A stretch of DNA of 64,000 bases from Cydia pomonella (lineage: Eukaryota; Arthropoda; Insecta; Lepidoptera; Tortricidae): NCBI RefSeq assembly GCF_033807575.1, contig NC_084710.1:18084357-18148356 (forward strand), written 5' to 3'. Below are positions 32,003 to 46,600 of the stretch, piece by piece (the stretch's first letter is position 1; each line of letters begins with the position of its first letter). The position numbers and the translations under genes were made by a program. Under the pieces are notes generated by a model. It was not told the DNA's origin. It saw only the letters and a list, made by a program, of their open reading frames with translations, and did no database searches.

Positions 32003-35000
32003 TTATTGACCAGTTTTCAACATTTCCATCAAGCGACGACGTATGATTTTTCCCGTCTGGTTTCTGGGTATTTCCGGAACAAATATTACCCCGCCTCTCA
32101 GATGCATGTATGGTGGTACCTGGAAAATATGGGTTTAGAGTTTATAAAAAATAATATTTTAACGACAGTTATATTATCAAAAAGCAGGCGAAGATAGGTT
32201 GTTACTGAACGAGGGGCGTCATGGTAGAAATGTGTCAGTGCATCTGGAAAGGTACCTAGTCACGACATTTAGTTACCGAGTTACATGAGTTTTTGTGGAA
32301 GCTGGTGAAAAAGTGCCAAAATGGGTTTGTGTTATAATTGGGTTATTTACATCCTAAGGAACACGTGTGTACAAGAATATCAGTAAAATTAGGTTTTTTT
32401 AGTATATTTCTCCGAATATAAAGTTTAGTAGTCAGGGTACCTTGTCACGCCATGTCTTAAAAGCCTTCTAATTTTTGAATAATTTTGTCAATATTTCCAT
32501 CGCGGGTAGTCAACTACCTCTTTCTAAGATAGGGTATAGGATCGGTCTATAGCAAAATGATTTTTTGAACAAAAAAAAATACTTAATGTTTTTTATAAGA
32601 AAACATTCAACTTTGTATTGTATTGTATTGTATTTATTTATTTGCAAAGAATAAGTAGGTACAAAAGTGTCTTAGGTGGTAAGTGACAATTGGTTGCTTA
32701 TTCTGCTATTTGTACTAAACAAGTTGTACTAGCATGCAAAAATCTTAAAACTACTACAACTCTGGCTGTATATCTTCAGAGAGGAAATCATTTACACTAT
32801 AATAGCTTTTATCAGATAATAGCTTCATTAATTTGTTTCTAAATCTATGTACAGGCAGTTCTCTTATAGATTTTGGTAACTTGTTAAAAAGTTTCATGCA
32901 CATAACGAAACAATGATTCGAATATAATGCTGTCCTGGGAACACAATTATGAACCAACCTTCCAGGATCCCGTTGATTTCTGGTAGAGGCGCTTTCAGCT
33001 GTTGTAAATAAATACATATGCCTCTTTACAAACATGCAGATTTCTAAGATGTATAAACATGGCAGCGGTAAGATCCTAAGTCTTTTGAAAGATGGTTTGC
33101 ATGTCTTGTATGGGGCTAGATTACAAATAGCACGTATACATTTTTTCTGTGCTACGAATGCAATGTTAAAATTCGTACAGTTTCCCCACAAAATAAGCCC
33201 ATATCTTAACACTGAATTAATATACCCATGATACGCGGTTAACGCCGTATGTAAACCCGATGAGCGTCTTAACTTGCGTAGTACATAAACAAATCTATTT
33301 AGTTTACAACGAATCTTTTCTATTTGTGCTTGCCAATCCAAGTGTTTATTTAAAACTATCCCTAAGAAACTTACATTTTGCACTTCTTGAATTGACTCAT
33401 CTCCGTAGTTTACATTAATCTTAACATTTTCGCCAAGTTTGGAGTTAAATTGTATGTAATTAGTTTTACTCATATTAATTCGTAAATTATGTCTTTCTAA
33501 CCATTCTATAACATTTCTTAAAGTCTCATTAACTTTACGTTCATGTTCCTCAATATTTTCAGTCTTTCTTGATGTAACAATAAAGGATATGTCATCAGCA
33601 AACATAACAGATTTATATTGAATTATATCGGGTAATTCATTTATATAAGCAATAAATAATAAAGGCCCAAGTACACTACCTTGCGGTACACCAAAGTCGT
33701 TACATTTTAGCTCCGATCTATAGCCGGTTTCTTCATTAAAGTCGTTGAGTTTAACAATTTCTACACACTGTTTCCGATTTTTTAAGTAGGTTTTTAACCA
33801 TTTAAGTGCAAGACCTCTTATACCATAATTTTCTAGTTTGTCTAAAAGTAACGAATGGTCTACAAAGTCAAAAGCTTTGGACATATCTAGAAAAATAGCT
33901 GTAGTATGTTTTTTTTTCGTCTATGCATTTAACGATGTGGTGAATTAGGTTAAAACCAGCAAGTGTCGTCGATTTATGTTTTTGAAAGCCATTTTGTTCT
34001 AATTTTATTATGTTAAATTTATTTAAGAAACTGGTAAGTCTTTTGTGCATGCACTTTTCAAAAATTTTTGCTAATATTGGAATCAGAGTAATGGGCCGAT
34101 AGTTTCCCATATCCTTCTTATCATTTTTTTTAAACAGTGGCTTTACTATAGACATTTTGAGTAGTTCTGGAAATGTGCCGCTTTCGAATGAAAAATTAAT
34201 TAAATGTGTTATAATTGCACTAAGTTGAGATTTACATTGCTTAATGATGTATGTGCAAATACCGTCAAATCCTACTGCATGCGAATTATTTAATGAAGTA
34301 ATGATATTCATTATTTCGTATTCTGAATATGGACTTAAAAACATACTATTATAATTATAAGTCGAATTATTACGATACTCTGTATTCCTTTGGTTATCTA
34401 GTTTCTTATCTTTAACGTCCGATAATCCAATAAAATAGTTATTAAAACATGATGCTATTTCCTGAGGTTTTATGATTTCTTTACCGTTTAGACAAATTTT
34501 TTCTATGTATTGTTGAATAATTTTGTTTTCTGTCTCTGTTTTTATTACATCCCAAGAGGCTTTACATTTATTTTTACTATTAGCGATGTACTTACTGTTA
34601 CTGATTATTTGCGCCTTATTTATACATTTCTTCAGTAGTCTTGTGTAATTGTAGTATTGACTTTTCCTTTGTTCAGTTTTTCCCTCTTTATAATACTGGA
34701 ATCTAAGTGACCTTTTCATCTTACAACTTATTTTAATTCCATTTGTTATCCACTTTGGTTTCTTAACAAGTCCACAGGTGACTTTAAGGCGTTGAAACGG
34801 AAAACAAAGATTATAAAAAAGTAAAACTATTTCGTGAAATTTATTGAATGCTCTATTGAAATCTGCTTCCATATATACTTCTGAAAAGGTGAGTTTAGAT
34901 AAGCATTCTTGAATTTTTTTTATATTATCTGAGCAGTAGTCTCGGGTCAGTTTATAGTAGTGTATGTTGTCGAATAATTGACTGTTTGTATTAATGCTTA

Positions 35001-38000
35001 ACATCTGAGCAGTATCGTGGTCAGAAAGACCAAGAGGCAATACGTCTGCTGATGCATTTTGTATATTACTTAAAATGTGGTCAATGCAAGTTTTATCTCT
35101 AGTAGGTTTATTAATGTGTAATTTTAAATTATAATTTTGTGCAATGTCTATTAATTCTCTGCTGGTTTTATTTAATATTAATGTGTTGATGTTAAAGTCA
35201 CCGGATATGACAATTTGATTAAATTTTTGATTAAGTTTATTTAACAGAATATCTAATTTATTAATGAAATAGTTCGGTAGCGAATTTGGTGTTCTGTAAA
35301 GACAAATAACTACAAGGTCATACTTAGGAATTATTATACCACAGCATTCAAAAACTTTCTCTACTGCGAGCTTCTTTACACATTCTAGCTCATTGTATAT
35401 AATACCTTGCCTAACCATAATACATACACCACCTCTTTTTTCATCTACACGAGAATAAGATGCGGCAAGATGAAAATTTTGTACTTTACAATTGCTTTCA
35501 TTTCCTCTTTGAATGAATGTCTCTGTGAAACATAAAATGTGCGGATTATTATCCTTTTCAGTCAGTTCATTTAAAGCTACCTCTAAAATATTTTTCTTTG
35601 AGAGGATGCTAGCAATATTTTGGTGCATAATCCTAAGCTTACATGAGCTATACTTCTTCAGACCGAAAAAGCTTATTATTCGACGATGATTTTGCTGAAG
35701 AATAGTCGTAGATTTTTGTTTGGGTAATTTTTTTATGTTTTCTTGTCTTGGTATGTTCTTCTGTTTCTGCTTTCCAGCTAATAAAATTGCTGAGACGATG
35801 AATTATATTTGCTATGCCACGTCTACTTAGCTGTCCTGATGGTAAAAACATATCAAATGACAAGTTCAAGTTGGTGTCATAGGAGTAATGTCTCTCGTGA
35901 AATTGTACATCGTTACCGCCTCCGTAAGGTTAGTACGTCTTTCGTCGGGAACTGTACACGTTTTTATAACAAAGTTCCCACTGATATAGTGAATTTGCCT
36001 CTTAACAAATTTAAGTCACACGTTAAGAGCTCTTTGTTAAGTAAGGCGTATTATGCTGTGAATGATTTTATAGATGATAAGGATGCCTTTAAGCCAGTAG
36101 CTTGATCTTGATAGTATGATAAAAATGTCAGTAATAGTGTTTTCGTTTTCTTCCTGTGAAATAACCATACTAGCGTCCAGTAGAACTGACACAAGAGAAC
36201 ATCATGTTCTCGTTTGATTGTATTATTTTAGTTTTGGACACTTAGAGACCTTATACACCTCTAAGATTTTATTTTATTTTAAATTTTATTTTATTTTAAA
36301 TTTTATTTTATTTTAAATTTCATTTTATTTTAATACCTATTTTAATGATTTGGACACTAAGAGACCTGTACATCTCTAAGTCAATTTAAATTTATAATTT
36401 AGTTTTATAGGTAGGCACTCCTTATGAATAATATGTAGTCGCGTTTATGTGGCGCTATGCCGTCTTTAATGTAACTTACAAGCACAAATGTTGTATCTCA
36501 CATTTTTTTTTAATTATATTTATATTAATACAACCCGGCAGCTTGAACATGTCATGCTCGCTTAAAAGTCTTTACTTACGGTGGCGTCGTTGATCGGGTC
36601 GCCACTTTCCCGAATGAAGGTTGAGGGAGGCGATGGCTGAGATACACGTCATACTCGTGAACGGGTGCTGTTTGTGGAGACCGGTCTGTTTAAGCTTACA
36701 CGGGGTACAGGTTATGTTAAAGTATGTAACTTTACTTTTGAGTGACATTAACGTGAGACACTTCATTCGGTTCTTGTCTGTTTTAATTTTTTTTGTCTTT
36801 TAATTATTTATATAAGAATTCAAGCCTTGGCGACCCTCTACATCTCTAAGGATAATTTAATATATATTTTTATATTTTATCTCTGACACGTAGAGACTTA
36901 TACATCTCTAAAGAATTTTAGTATTTTATGGTTTTATTTTTTTATCATAGTTTTTTTTTGTGTAATTTGACATTTAGAGACAGTATACATCTCTAATAAA
37001 GTATTTATTATTTCATAGATTCGATATTTGTAATTGTTTTTTTTTTTTTAATTTATTGTTTGTAAAAATGGACATGTAAAAGTGCCCCTGTGGCCTATTT
37101 GCTGAATAAATGTTTGATTGATTGATTGATTGTTCAATAACATTGAATTAAATTGTTCTATTTTGCTATTGTATATTGGTTTTCCTAGTTTATATGTTGG
37201 ACAGGCAACTATAATATTGGTTTGTGTCACAGGTTTTAGAGATTCATTAATATATTGTATTAATTCCCGGTGCTCTACATTTAACTCGAAATCATTTTCT
37301 CCAATTAAAATGATGCAGTAATCATCGCTGGTAAAATTTATTACTTTATTTTCTATTCCGAGAAACAATTCTTGTATACTTCCACCAGGTGTGATATAGT
37401 GGCAATATGAAAAATTTTGTAGTTCTGGATCATTGCTAATAAATTTTAAGATTCCGTGTTTATTGTCCGTGCTTATCATAGCAAATTTCCTCTTTCCCGT
37501 TTGCGATGAGGGGTTTGTCTTGTGTGTAATTATGTCTTTATCTTTACCAATGCCTTTTCTGTTGTTTTGATCTAATGGACAGGAGGTTGTATTTTTTATT
37601 GTTTCTTCGTTATTTTCGTTTGATAGTACGGTCGTATTTTCCGCCTCTTCTACGCGGATTATTATGTTTTCATTTTTCGGTGTACTGTGGCTCATTTCTT
37701 CTTCCTGGAAGCTATTATTATGGTCTACAGATGGTAGTTTTTTTATAGTTGACGAAGGTTTCTTACTCGGAGTGAGTTTGCGTAAAGGTGTTCGTTCTAC
37801 AAGCAGTTTTTTATATAATTCCATCTTCTTTTCCTTCTCCTGTAATTTGTTGTTTAGGATATTTATTTCCGCATTTAGACGGTCCACTTCGTTGTGTGCA
37901 CTAGCAAGTTGAGTATTTAATACATCTATCTCTTGTTTAAGCTCTAACACATGTGAATTATCAGACGTAGGCAAGGTTGGTAGGCTTCGAGAAGTGTCAT

Positions 38001-41000
38001 CCAAAAGCGATGATAGTTGGTTGTCCGTATCTAAATCATCAGATGATTCATTATCCAAGGATTCCGGACTATCCTGATGATGTACCTTTGGATTATCAAT
38101 AACTAACTTGTAATTTTTTGCTGGTCCATCCTTTGTAGATTTGGATTCGCGTGAAGTATTAGTGGTTTCGCGTATTGGCTTTTGTTGATCTTTTCCAGGT
38201 ATACTACATGATTGGCATTTCCACGATGATCTCGAACCAGGTGTCATAGTACCAAATTTCCTCGCTCGAAGGTTCGTGCAAGTAACATGAAAGAATTTCT
38301 TGCATTTGGAACATTGTAAGTAATCTTTACTGTGTATTAGTATTTTGCAGGTAAAGCAGGCCTTTTTTTGTGATTTCGGGGACATATTGTGTAGTTAATT
38401 GCTGTTTTTATATTTTTTTCGTGTGGTATTACTGATTTTTAAACTGTAAGATGTATGCTGATTGATATTTCTGAACGTAACTTAAGTGTCCGTTGTAGAT
38501 CGTCAAGTGTCAGTGACTGACATTGACAGTTTGCTTGTCACTTGATTTGTATCAGGTTGTGGAATACCTCTTTGTTTTTGATATTTTTCGTGAATATTTA
38601 GACGTTAAATCAAAAAGATCTATGTGTGAGTGTGTTAACTGTTAAATTATTATTCCATCACAATAGTTTTCATAAGAAGAATAGCTAAAAACAGCTCACC
38701 TAGGCCATCGTGAGTTATTCCTTGTGTTCTTAGTGAAAGTGCTGATGTTTTTCTGAGGTTTGTATACAATTTCTTGATGATTTTCTTAATTTTAAACGAT
38801 ATCAAATGCAGAGACTAGTTCACGCAATGTTTATCCTTCAGACGTCACACACACACTTGCATGACTCTTGTATAAAATAACTATTTATTTTAATTTAATA
38901 CGTTTGCCATTACTTAGATCAGAGGCTGGAGAGGTGCTGAAGGTGAAGGCCCCTCGGGCCGGGGGATGTGACGCCGTGCGCGATATTAGTCTGCAGTCGG
39001 CTGCCGTTGTGTAATATTTAAAAAATCCAATAATTCTATCATTACAGACCTCGACATTACATTTACTTATTTTATTTTGTTTTGTACTAAAACAAAGTAT
39101 TTTGATTTGAATAACCATTCCCGGAATAGTTCACCAAGCCTATTTCATCGATATCGACACAGAATTGCACCTTCACTATCGTGTGTCGTGACGCGACCAT
39201 GCTGAGGATAGATTGAGGGAAAATACCGATTAGGTATATTTCTCCTACTAAAACCACACCAAGGTCGCGTCACGAGGTGTTTCTGTATTAATAATAATAA
39301 ATTTGTTGATCTCGAATTTAGTCAATGAAAAATTGAGCTGTAATTTTAGTTGTTTGACGTATAATTAATTAGTATTATAATATTGATTGAAAGACTGATA
39401 AATCATAAATTAGGTGCAGTTATGTACACAATTGAGTTATTTTTTCTAGTTTTAATCCATTTATGTAAGATAATGACTTAGCGTGACAAGGTACCCAGTT
39501 TAGTAAAATGCTAAACTTTATGTCTTACACGACTAAAACAGAAGTTTTTATAAATAAGAATACATTGATTTCCGCTATAATTATCCTAAATAACATTTTG
39601 TTACAGATATTTCTTGCATTATAGGTACTAAAATAGTGATCTTCGAGTTAAAGTTACTAAAGTTTAGTAAATGTTGTAACAAGGTACCCTAGTTACGTTT
39701 CCATACAAAAGTTTAGACCGAGTCACTAAACTTTATTGTTAAAAAAAACTGCTTTAACACCATTTATATTATACCATTGTGGTACACCACGCTACATGCC
39801 ATTTGATCTTGTGATATAGCATGAATATACAATTTTTTTTGTTGATTTTTAATAGGTATTATAAGTGATCTTTTTTGTAATTGTTAAAATGCGGTAATTA
39901 TTAAATTTCTTTATGATTATGGAGTTTTCTTTCATTCAATTGTCCCAAAATGCCATAGAATATGTAACTATGATGAGAAACTAACAGTTTTAATCTCATT
40001 ATTTTATGAATTGGGTATAATTAACACTTTCGTGTTTCTTCCACCCTGGCATGTTCAACCTAAGAAATCAGAATAATTAACATGTATTTTTAGACAATTC
40101 ACCTTTATTATAATTCTTTAACATCCAAAGATTATGATTATACCCTTCACTATGTAACTTCGAAGTAGAAGTGTGTTTTTTGCCACTATAAACTTTAAAT
40201 GCAATTTTCTCAACTTGTGCATTTCGGAAGTCGAAAATTCAAAAATTTATATAAAAATAGTGGTTCCACCTACAGTCATTATTCTTTTTTGTATTGATAG
40301 CAAATTTAATCTACTTTTTGGAACCATGCATAACTCAATACCTGCAACAAGGTACTTTTCCATGTGCACTGACACAAATGTTCGCGATCCCATGACGTCC
40401 CTCATTTGGCAATGCGGGTAACGCCGATGTGGTTTCAGTGAGTAGGACTTCTCCCCCGTTTCTCGCTAAGATAAAAATGGATGGGAGTATGGGAGATGGA
40501 AGTCCCACATAACCCCGGACGCCTCTTTAGGTACAGTGATCCGCAAAATTGCGTGAAGAAATTATGATTGAATTCATTGATAAAGTCACACGAGGTATGC
40601 GTTCAGCATAACCAAATCGTAAAAAAAATGTCGTTTTTCTATGTAGATAAACAAACCGCTGTAGCTATGTAGTCGATGAGCTCCCGCTCAGAGACGCTCG
40701 AGCCGGGCTGCCGGACCACGAAGGCCACCGGGTCCTCGCCGATGTCTCCCGCCGGTTTACCCACGACACCCGCCTCGTGTACTCCCGGATGTAGCTCCAG
40801 GATAGTCTCAAGCTCCGATGGAGCCGTCTATGAACCGATAATAGTTATTTACAAAAAAATTCACCACACCAACGCGAAGAAAATACTAACTGTAAAACAT
40901 TACAAATCAAATTAAAACTAACGTTATTAAATATTTTCAGAAGGGTCACAAATCTAACCTAACCTAATGGCTACTATAGGACACCGTTTTCAAAAGTACA

Positions 41001-43663
41001 GAAAAAAATAATGGTTTTTTAATAAAGTTCAAATGAAACATCGGCGGAAGCAATGGAAGCACAGAGAGAATGGGAAGAAGAGACTAGCTGCAGACAGTCG
41101 GAGATGATGATCAAGGGAAGAAGATCACAGGAAAACCAGGTATCTTTTGAAACTAGGTAAGAGCAGTCTGAGGCTATTGATAGGATTTCAGGGTCCAAAT
41201 AATACACCTACCTTATATCCATCGTAGAATATAATCTCCTTAAGCCTGCCGACGATGTAAAAGTATTTGTCTTCATCGTAGTATCCCAAGTCTCCAGTTG
41301 GAAAGAAACCCTCCTCGTCTAGATACATTGCCCGGTCCATTCCAATGTACCCTTTCATAAACAGAGGGCCAACGCGCAAACGTATTTCTCCGCGCTGGTT
41401 GGCTCCGAGAGTTACATCCGTTTTTGGGTCGATTACCTAAAATTAAACAGATTTTGTTGGGGGACTGCTCCATACATTTATTTGTGAAATTTGTGAAAAA
41501 GTGACCTCTCGGACAAAGATTTGTGCTAATGCAGTCAGGCTACACTTACAATTACGTCACTTTTTAAGATGCTAACTTGTTAAACGCAGATGTATGAATT
41601 ATTTGAAATGATATTTTTGCCCAAACCCTGAGCTGATAAGCAAAAGGCACTGTTCTTATGTGCACCGCGGTGACTACAGAATTCTTCAATATTGAGAAGG
41701 ATCAAGCCCGTTTAAAAGGCAATTTTAGCGCCTACATTTAGGGCACATGTATGCAACAGCCTTTTGTTATCTCCGAATATTCCCCAAATAAATTTCGTGA
41801 TATATTCCAAAACCCCCTCTCCACCACGTGATATTTGGTGATATTCGGCTTGAGAACTCATGTAATTAATGGACGACCCCGAAGTCATTCAGGATGTATC
41901 AAGCGCTTTATTACAATAATCTCGTCGCTGGACTCCTTTTGTTGAGAGGGACAGTGAAACTAGTGAAAGGTATGTGCTATTCCCCAATCGTTACCTATTA
42001 GCAGCTGCCAGATACCGATATATAGCTATATCCGCCGACCGGATAAGTAGATGTTAATAACCTAATAACCCCTTATCAAGCTCAAGTATAAATAAACGGA
42101 ATCAATACACTAATCGCAGGAGGTGTATTCTGTATAATTATCTATAGCTGTACCTTCAAAGTTATTCCAGGGTAAACTAAACCAACACTTCCACTTTTAG
42201 GTCCTATAACACCGAAACTCTCTGACGTAAAGCAGCCAGACTCAGTCATGCCATATACTTGTATTACATCTCTTAGTGTCGGCAATCTATTAACAACAAA
42301 AAAACTCTTATTATGGAAATCATCCAGAGTCAAAGTCAATGAACTATAAGGAAGTAAGTACGGTAAATGTACTAATTCCCACCCACCGAACGGGCGACGA
42401 AGTAGGAGCGCATTTCACATATTTACGGTCTCAAGCCGGTCGGCTCCTCGCAGACGCGGACGGCTCCGGACGGACTTCATCACTTTTGCCTGAGGTACAT
42501 AATCTATAGCATATTGAAAATGCGCTCCGGCGCGGCCCGACTCCAGCCGGTGTCGGTGGGAATCGTATTTTATAAATAGAATATTTCGCTTGCACGGGAT
42601 TAAATGTTGTATTGAACCACTCGAAGAAATAACGAACTTTGCTCTCTTTTTGCACAAATAATTATAATTATCTGATAAGCCTGTACCTAATGTACCTACA
42701 CGTTCAGTGAATTAATCACTTCTATATTTAAAAACACCACAACGAATTTATGCACCTATCAGTTTAGTCATCAGTTAATGCAGTTGAACACGAAAATAAA
42801 AATAAAACCAGCATGTACTATAGTTGTTTGATGTGCAACCTCTCGATAAGAGAGCAAAGTTGGGTTTTGCTGTGGGTTTGTTTTTGTTACTGATTTTGAG
42901 TCCTGAGCAAGCGGAAGATTCCAAATTAAAATGTAACTTGAACCAGTATTTTCGTAACAACGCTAGTTTGAGCTGCTGAGGTAATAACTGTTTATAATAT
43001 TGCTTGCTTGTTGGGTCCCGAAAATTGACTAATAGTTTACCTATATCAAGGAGCATAATACTGAAAATGTTAAAATAAAATACCTTTTTTTGAGCAAATC
43101 AATTGTTTGACCACCTAGAGGAGATGCACGACTAAATATAAATTTTAATGAACTCAGGTCGTACTGTTCTACTGCTAGTTCTGTTTTAACCAGGTACCCG
43201 ATGAGTGATGGCACTAACATAGCGAGATCAACCTAGAAAAATATTGAGTTATTATATTACTTATTAGCTATTTCAAGATTTCACTTACTCTCCAACATCG
43301 CGACATTTCATTATGATTACCTATGTGGACAGAAGAGCTAATTCTTCTTTAAATGAACCGGGTTGTTATTGGTGGTTGGTAGTGACAGTGTCAAGGAATT
43401 ATTATCGGTCTATCGATAGAAATATAAATGTAAAGATTTCAAATCTATATAACCTTCCTAACACTTTCAAAAATGCCTAAAATCTTAAATTAGTACTGTG
43501 TATAGTTTGTGTCATCGACGTTGACGCGCAGATTAGTTAAATCTAACATGATAATACGAGTCAAGGCACGCGTCGTCGTGAATGACACGATCTATATCTC
43601 ACACTCAGATGAAAACGGACGACCGCGTGAAATCGCCTTTTCCTTATTAGTCTGCATTTCCCC

Positions 43664-43698
<35 letters not shown>

Positions 43699-46600
43699 TA
43701 TATATATATATTATATTATATATTACGTCGGTGGCAAACAAGCATACGACCCGCCTGATTGTAAGCAGTCTCCGTAGCCTATGTACGCCTGCAACTCCAG
43801 AGGAGTTACATGCGCATTGCTGACCCTAAACCCCTCCCTCCCTCGTTGAGCTCTGGCAACCTTACTCACCGGCAGGAACACAACACTATGAGTAGGGTCT
43901 AGTGTTATTTGGCTACGGTTTTCTGTAAGATGGAGGTACTTCCCCAGTTGGGCTCTGCTTTAGATCTGGGATGACATCCGCTGTGCTGTGCCCTACCACA
44001 CAAAGCGAGATGACATTCACAACGTAGTTTAAGGACGTGCCCGGGTCCAAAAACACAACACAACAACATATATACATACAACATTATTAACATTATTGAA
44101 AATATTGTCAGTTTCGACACAATTAGTGAATTCCTTCCTTCGTTTGAATTTCTAGAATTTTTAATTATTATTAGAGTTAGGAGCATTTAAAATTTTGTGT
44201 GGAAATTTGTTTTTCGCTCCTAATTCTTATAATAATCGAAAAATCTAAAAGTCAAACTAAGGTGCATAGCTATAGTTAAATATTATACATCAAATAATGT
44301 AGAAATATTGTCTATAATAATAATATGGAGAACCGGTCGTCCTCTTATTCCTCTTAAGAGAAAACATTAATGTGCCGTAACGAAAGTGCGACTTTCCTCA
44401 CTCCAGGGAGTGAGACAAAGTAGCTTTTTAATTTAGTGAAGGCTATGAATACAGGAATAAAAACTTTACTTGATGTTGAATTTTCTAAACCTTTAATATG
44501 TTCTCACTACTGAGGTGAAAAGTTGTATGTGTCACACGAGAGCAAAGTTATTTTACATCTCGTGTTTTTGAGTCAAAATCAACACTCGCAAGAAAAACTG
44601 ACTTTCCTCTCTTGTTGCATAAATAACTATTTAAATGTTATAAATGCATACTTAGTAATACTTATTACTTTACATTGCTGAATAGCCTTCATTATATTTT
44701 TAGATGTAACGTCGTCCACAAACACTATTTTTCTCCCGAGCGTCATGTACATGTAAGTCAGGAATGTGTCGTAAGCGTGAAACCATTCTCCTATTATAAA
44801 CATGGTTTTCAAAGACTCGTCCTCAAAACTAAAAAAAAAAGACATTTAATATCAAAAATAAAAACGAATCACTATTGTAAGTAACAGCAATTTGTTATTA
44901 ATCGCGCCCTATATAGTCTGGATTGCGATTATTGTTTATGATGTCTTTAAATTAACTCTTCTACAGTATAACCTACCACTACTTAAGGGCATTGCTGTAA
45001 GGTTTTAATAAAAAAAAACATCAATAAATGTAGGTAAGTAGGTTAAGTTATTGTAAAAAATTCAATCACTATATGTACTACACTATACTGAATGGCATTG
45101 CTGTAAGGTTTTAATAAAAAAAACATCAATAAATGTAGGTAAGTAGGTTAAGTTATTGTAAAAAATTCAATCACTATATGTACTAAATTGAATTGCAAGC
45201 ATGGAACACCCCTAGAGAGATATCATACATAGAAGCATGCAACGACTTTCTGAAAGGATGTTATTATAGCCATCAATTTTCATACGTACCCATGTGGCTG
45301 GCAGTTTAAAATAAAGTTTAAATGCGTCAGTTGGACTCCCTTTGCCATGCCAGTGGTACCGGACGAATACAGGATCACGGCGGTATCTGTTTGCCCCTGC
45401 ACTGCAGCAGGTTCAAAAGTGGCCAAGTCTGCCACTTTTGGCACTGCCTTTAACGATACTTCCATATCAACATTTTCATCAAAACATATGAAGTGCTCAA
45501 TGAAATCACTTTCTTTTAAAACGTCCTGATATGTTTCCCAAAATAATTGGGAACATATGAAATACTTAGGCCTAGATAAGTTCAGTTTATGCTCTAGGAC
45601 CGCTGGAAAAAATAAAAATGATCTATTTGATAATTATAATTATGTTATCTTAGCAATAATAAGATTTGAGCTGTGTTGTGCGTTTGAGTGTCCTTGCCTT
45701 CCTAGTATCCCTACATACTGACCTCTCTTTTATCATACTGACCTTTCCCAGTTTCTAAGTCAAGCGGAGTATAAGCTGCCCCAGTAAACACCACGGCCAA
45801 GGCAGTAGAAATAATTTGAGCTGTGTTATGTGTTTGAGTGTCCTTGCCTCCCTCGTATCCCTCACCTCTTTTATCATACCTTTTCCAGTTTCTAAGTCAA
45901 GCGGAGTATAAGCTGCCCCAGTAAACACCACGGCCAAGGCAGTAGAAATAATTTGAGCTGTGTTGTGTGTATGAGTGTCCTTGCCTCCCTAGTATCCCTA
46001 CATACTCACCTCTCTTTTATCATACTGACCTTTCCCAGTTTCTAAGTCAAGAGGAGTATAAGCTGCTCCAGTAAACACCACGGCCAAGGCAGTAGAAATA
46101 AATTGTATTCGTTTCTCGCTGCCGATACCAACGGTTTGTCCATTTTCAACTCCCAAGTCTCTCAGAAAAACTGCGACATTCACTGCGTATTCAATTAACT
46201 CCTTGTATGTTATTTTCTCTCCGGAAAGAGGGTTTTCCTAAAAGTTATTGAGAATTATACTGTGTATACAGGTCAACAATGAAATTTTGTACAGTTCACA
46301 TAATTAAAGATACGGATACTTAAATAATAAATAAATATTATAATTATAACCATTATTACACAAATTGACGAAGTCCCACAGTAAATTCAATAAGGCTTGT
46401 TTTGTGATACTTAGACAACGATATATACAGAATGTTTATTTAGTCACTAGCAATAATCTTACGGGATGAATATATAGGTCATACTGAGTAACTTTTACTA
46501 TGGAACCAACCCTGAAATCGCGAAATAAAAATTGGCTGTTTTCTACATTTTGGCTGTCTGACCTTGACATTTTCTATGGGAGAGTAAATTTATTTTCGCG

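Larger units (their letters stand above)
32610..38640 (-). mobile_element. CR1-group non-LTR retrotransposon, interrupted
   Basis: Minus-strand element in the last intron of the acyl-CoA synthetase gene, same direction as the host gene. Order on the minus strand: 5' UTR, ORF1 (PHD finger, coiled coil, SGNH-like domain), ORF2 (endonuclease, reverse transcriptase), a short 3' UTR and an (AATAC)n tail at about 32614-32633. It is split by an opposite-strand insertion (about 35.9-37.1 kb) and by a one-base insertion in ORF2. The 5' end is approximate. Confidence 0.82.

Noticed and set aside
36621..36803. 60-codon plus-strand frame
   Set aside because: Lies in the 3' UTR of the nested retrotransposon with no recognisable motif.
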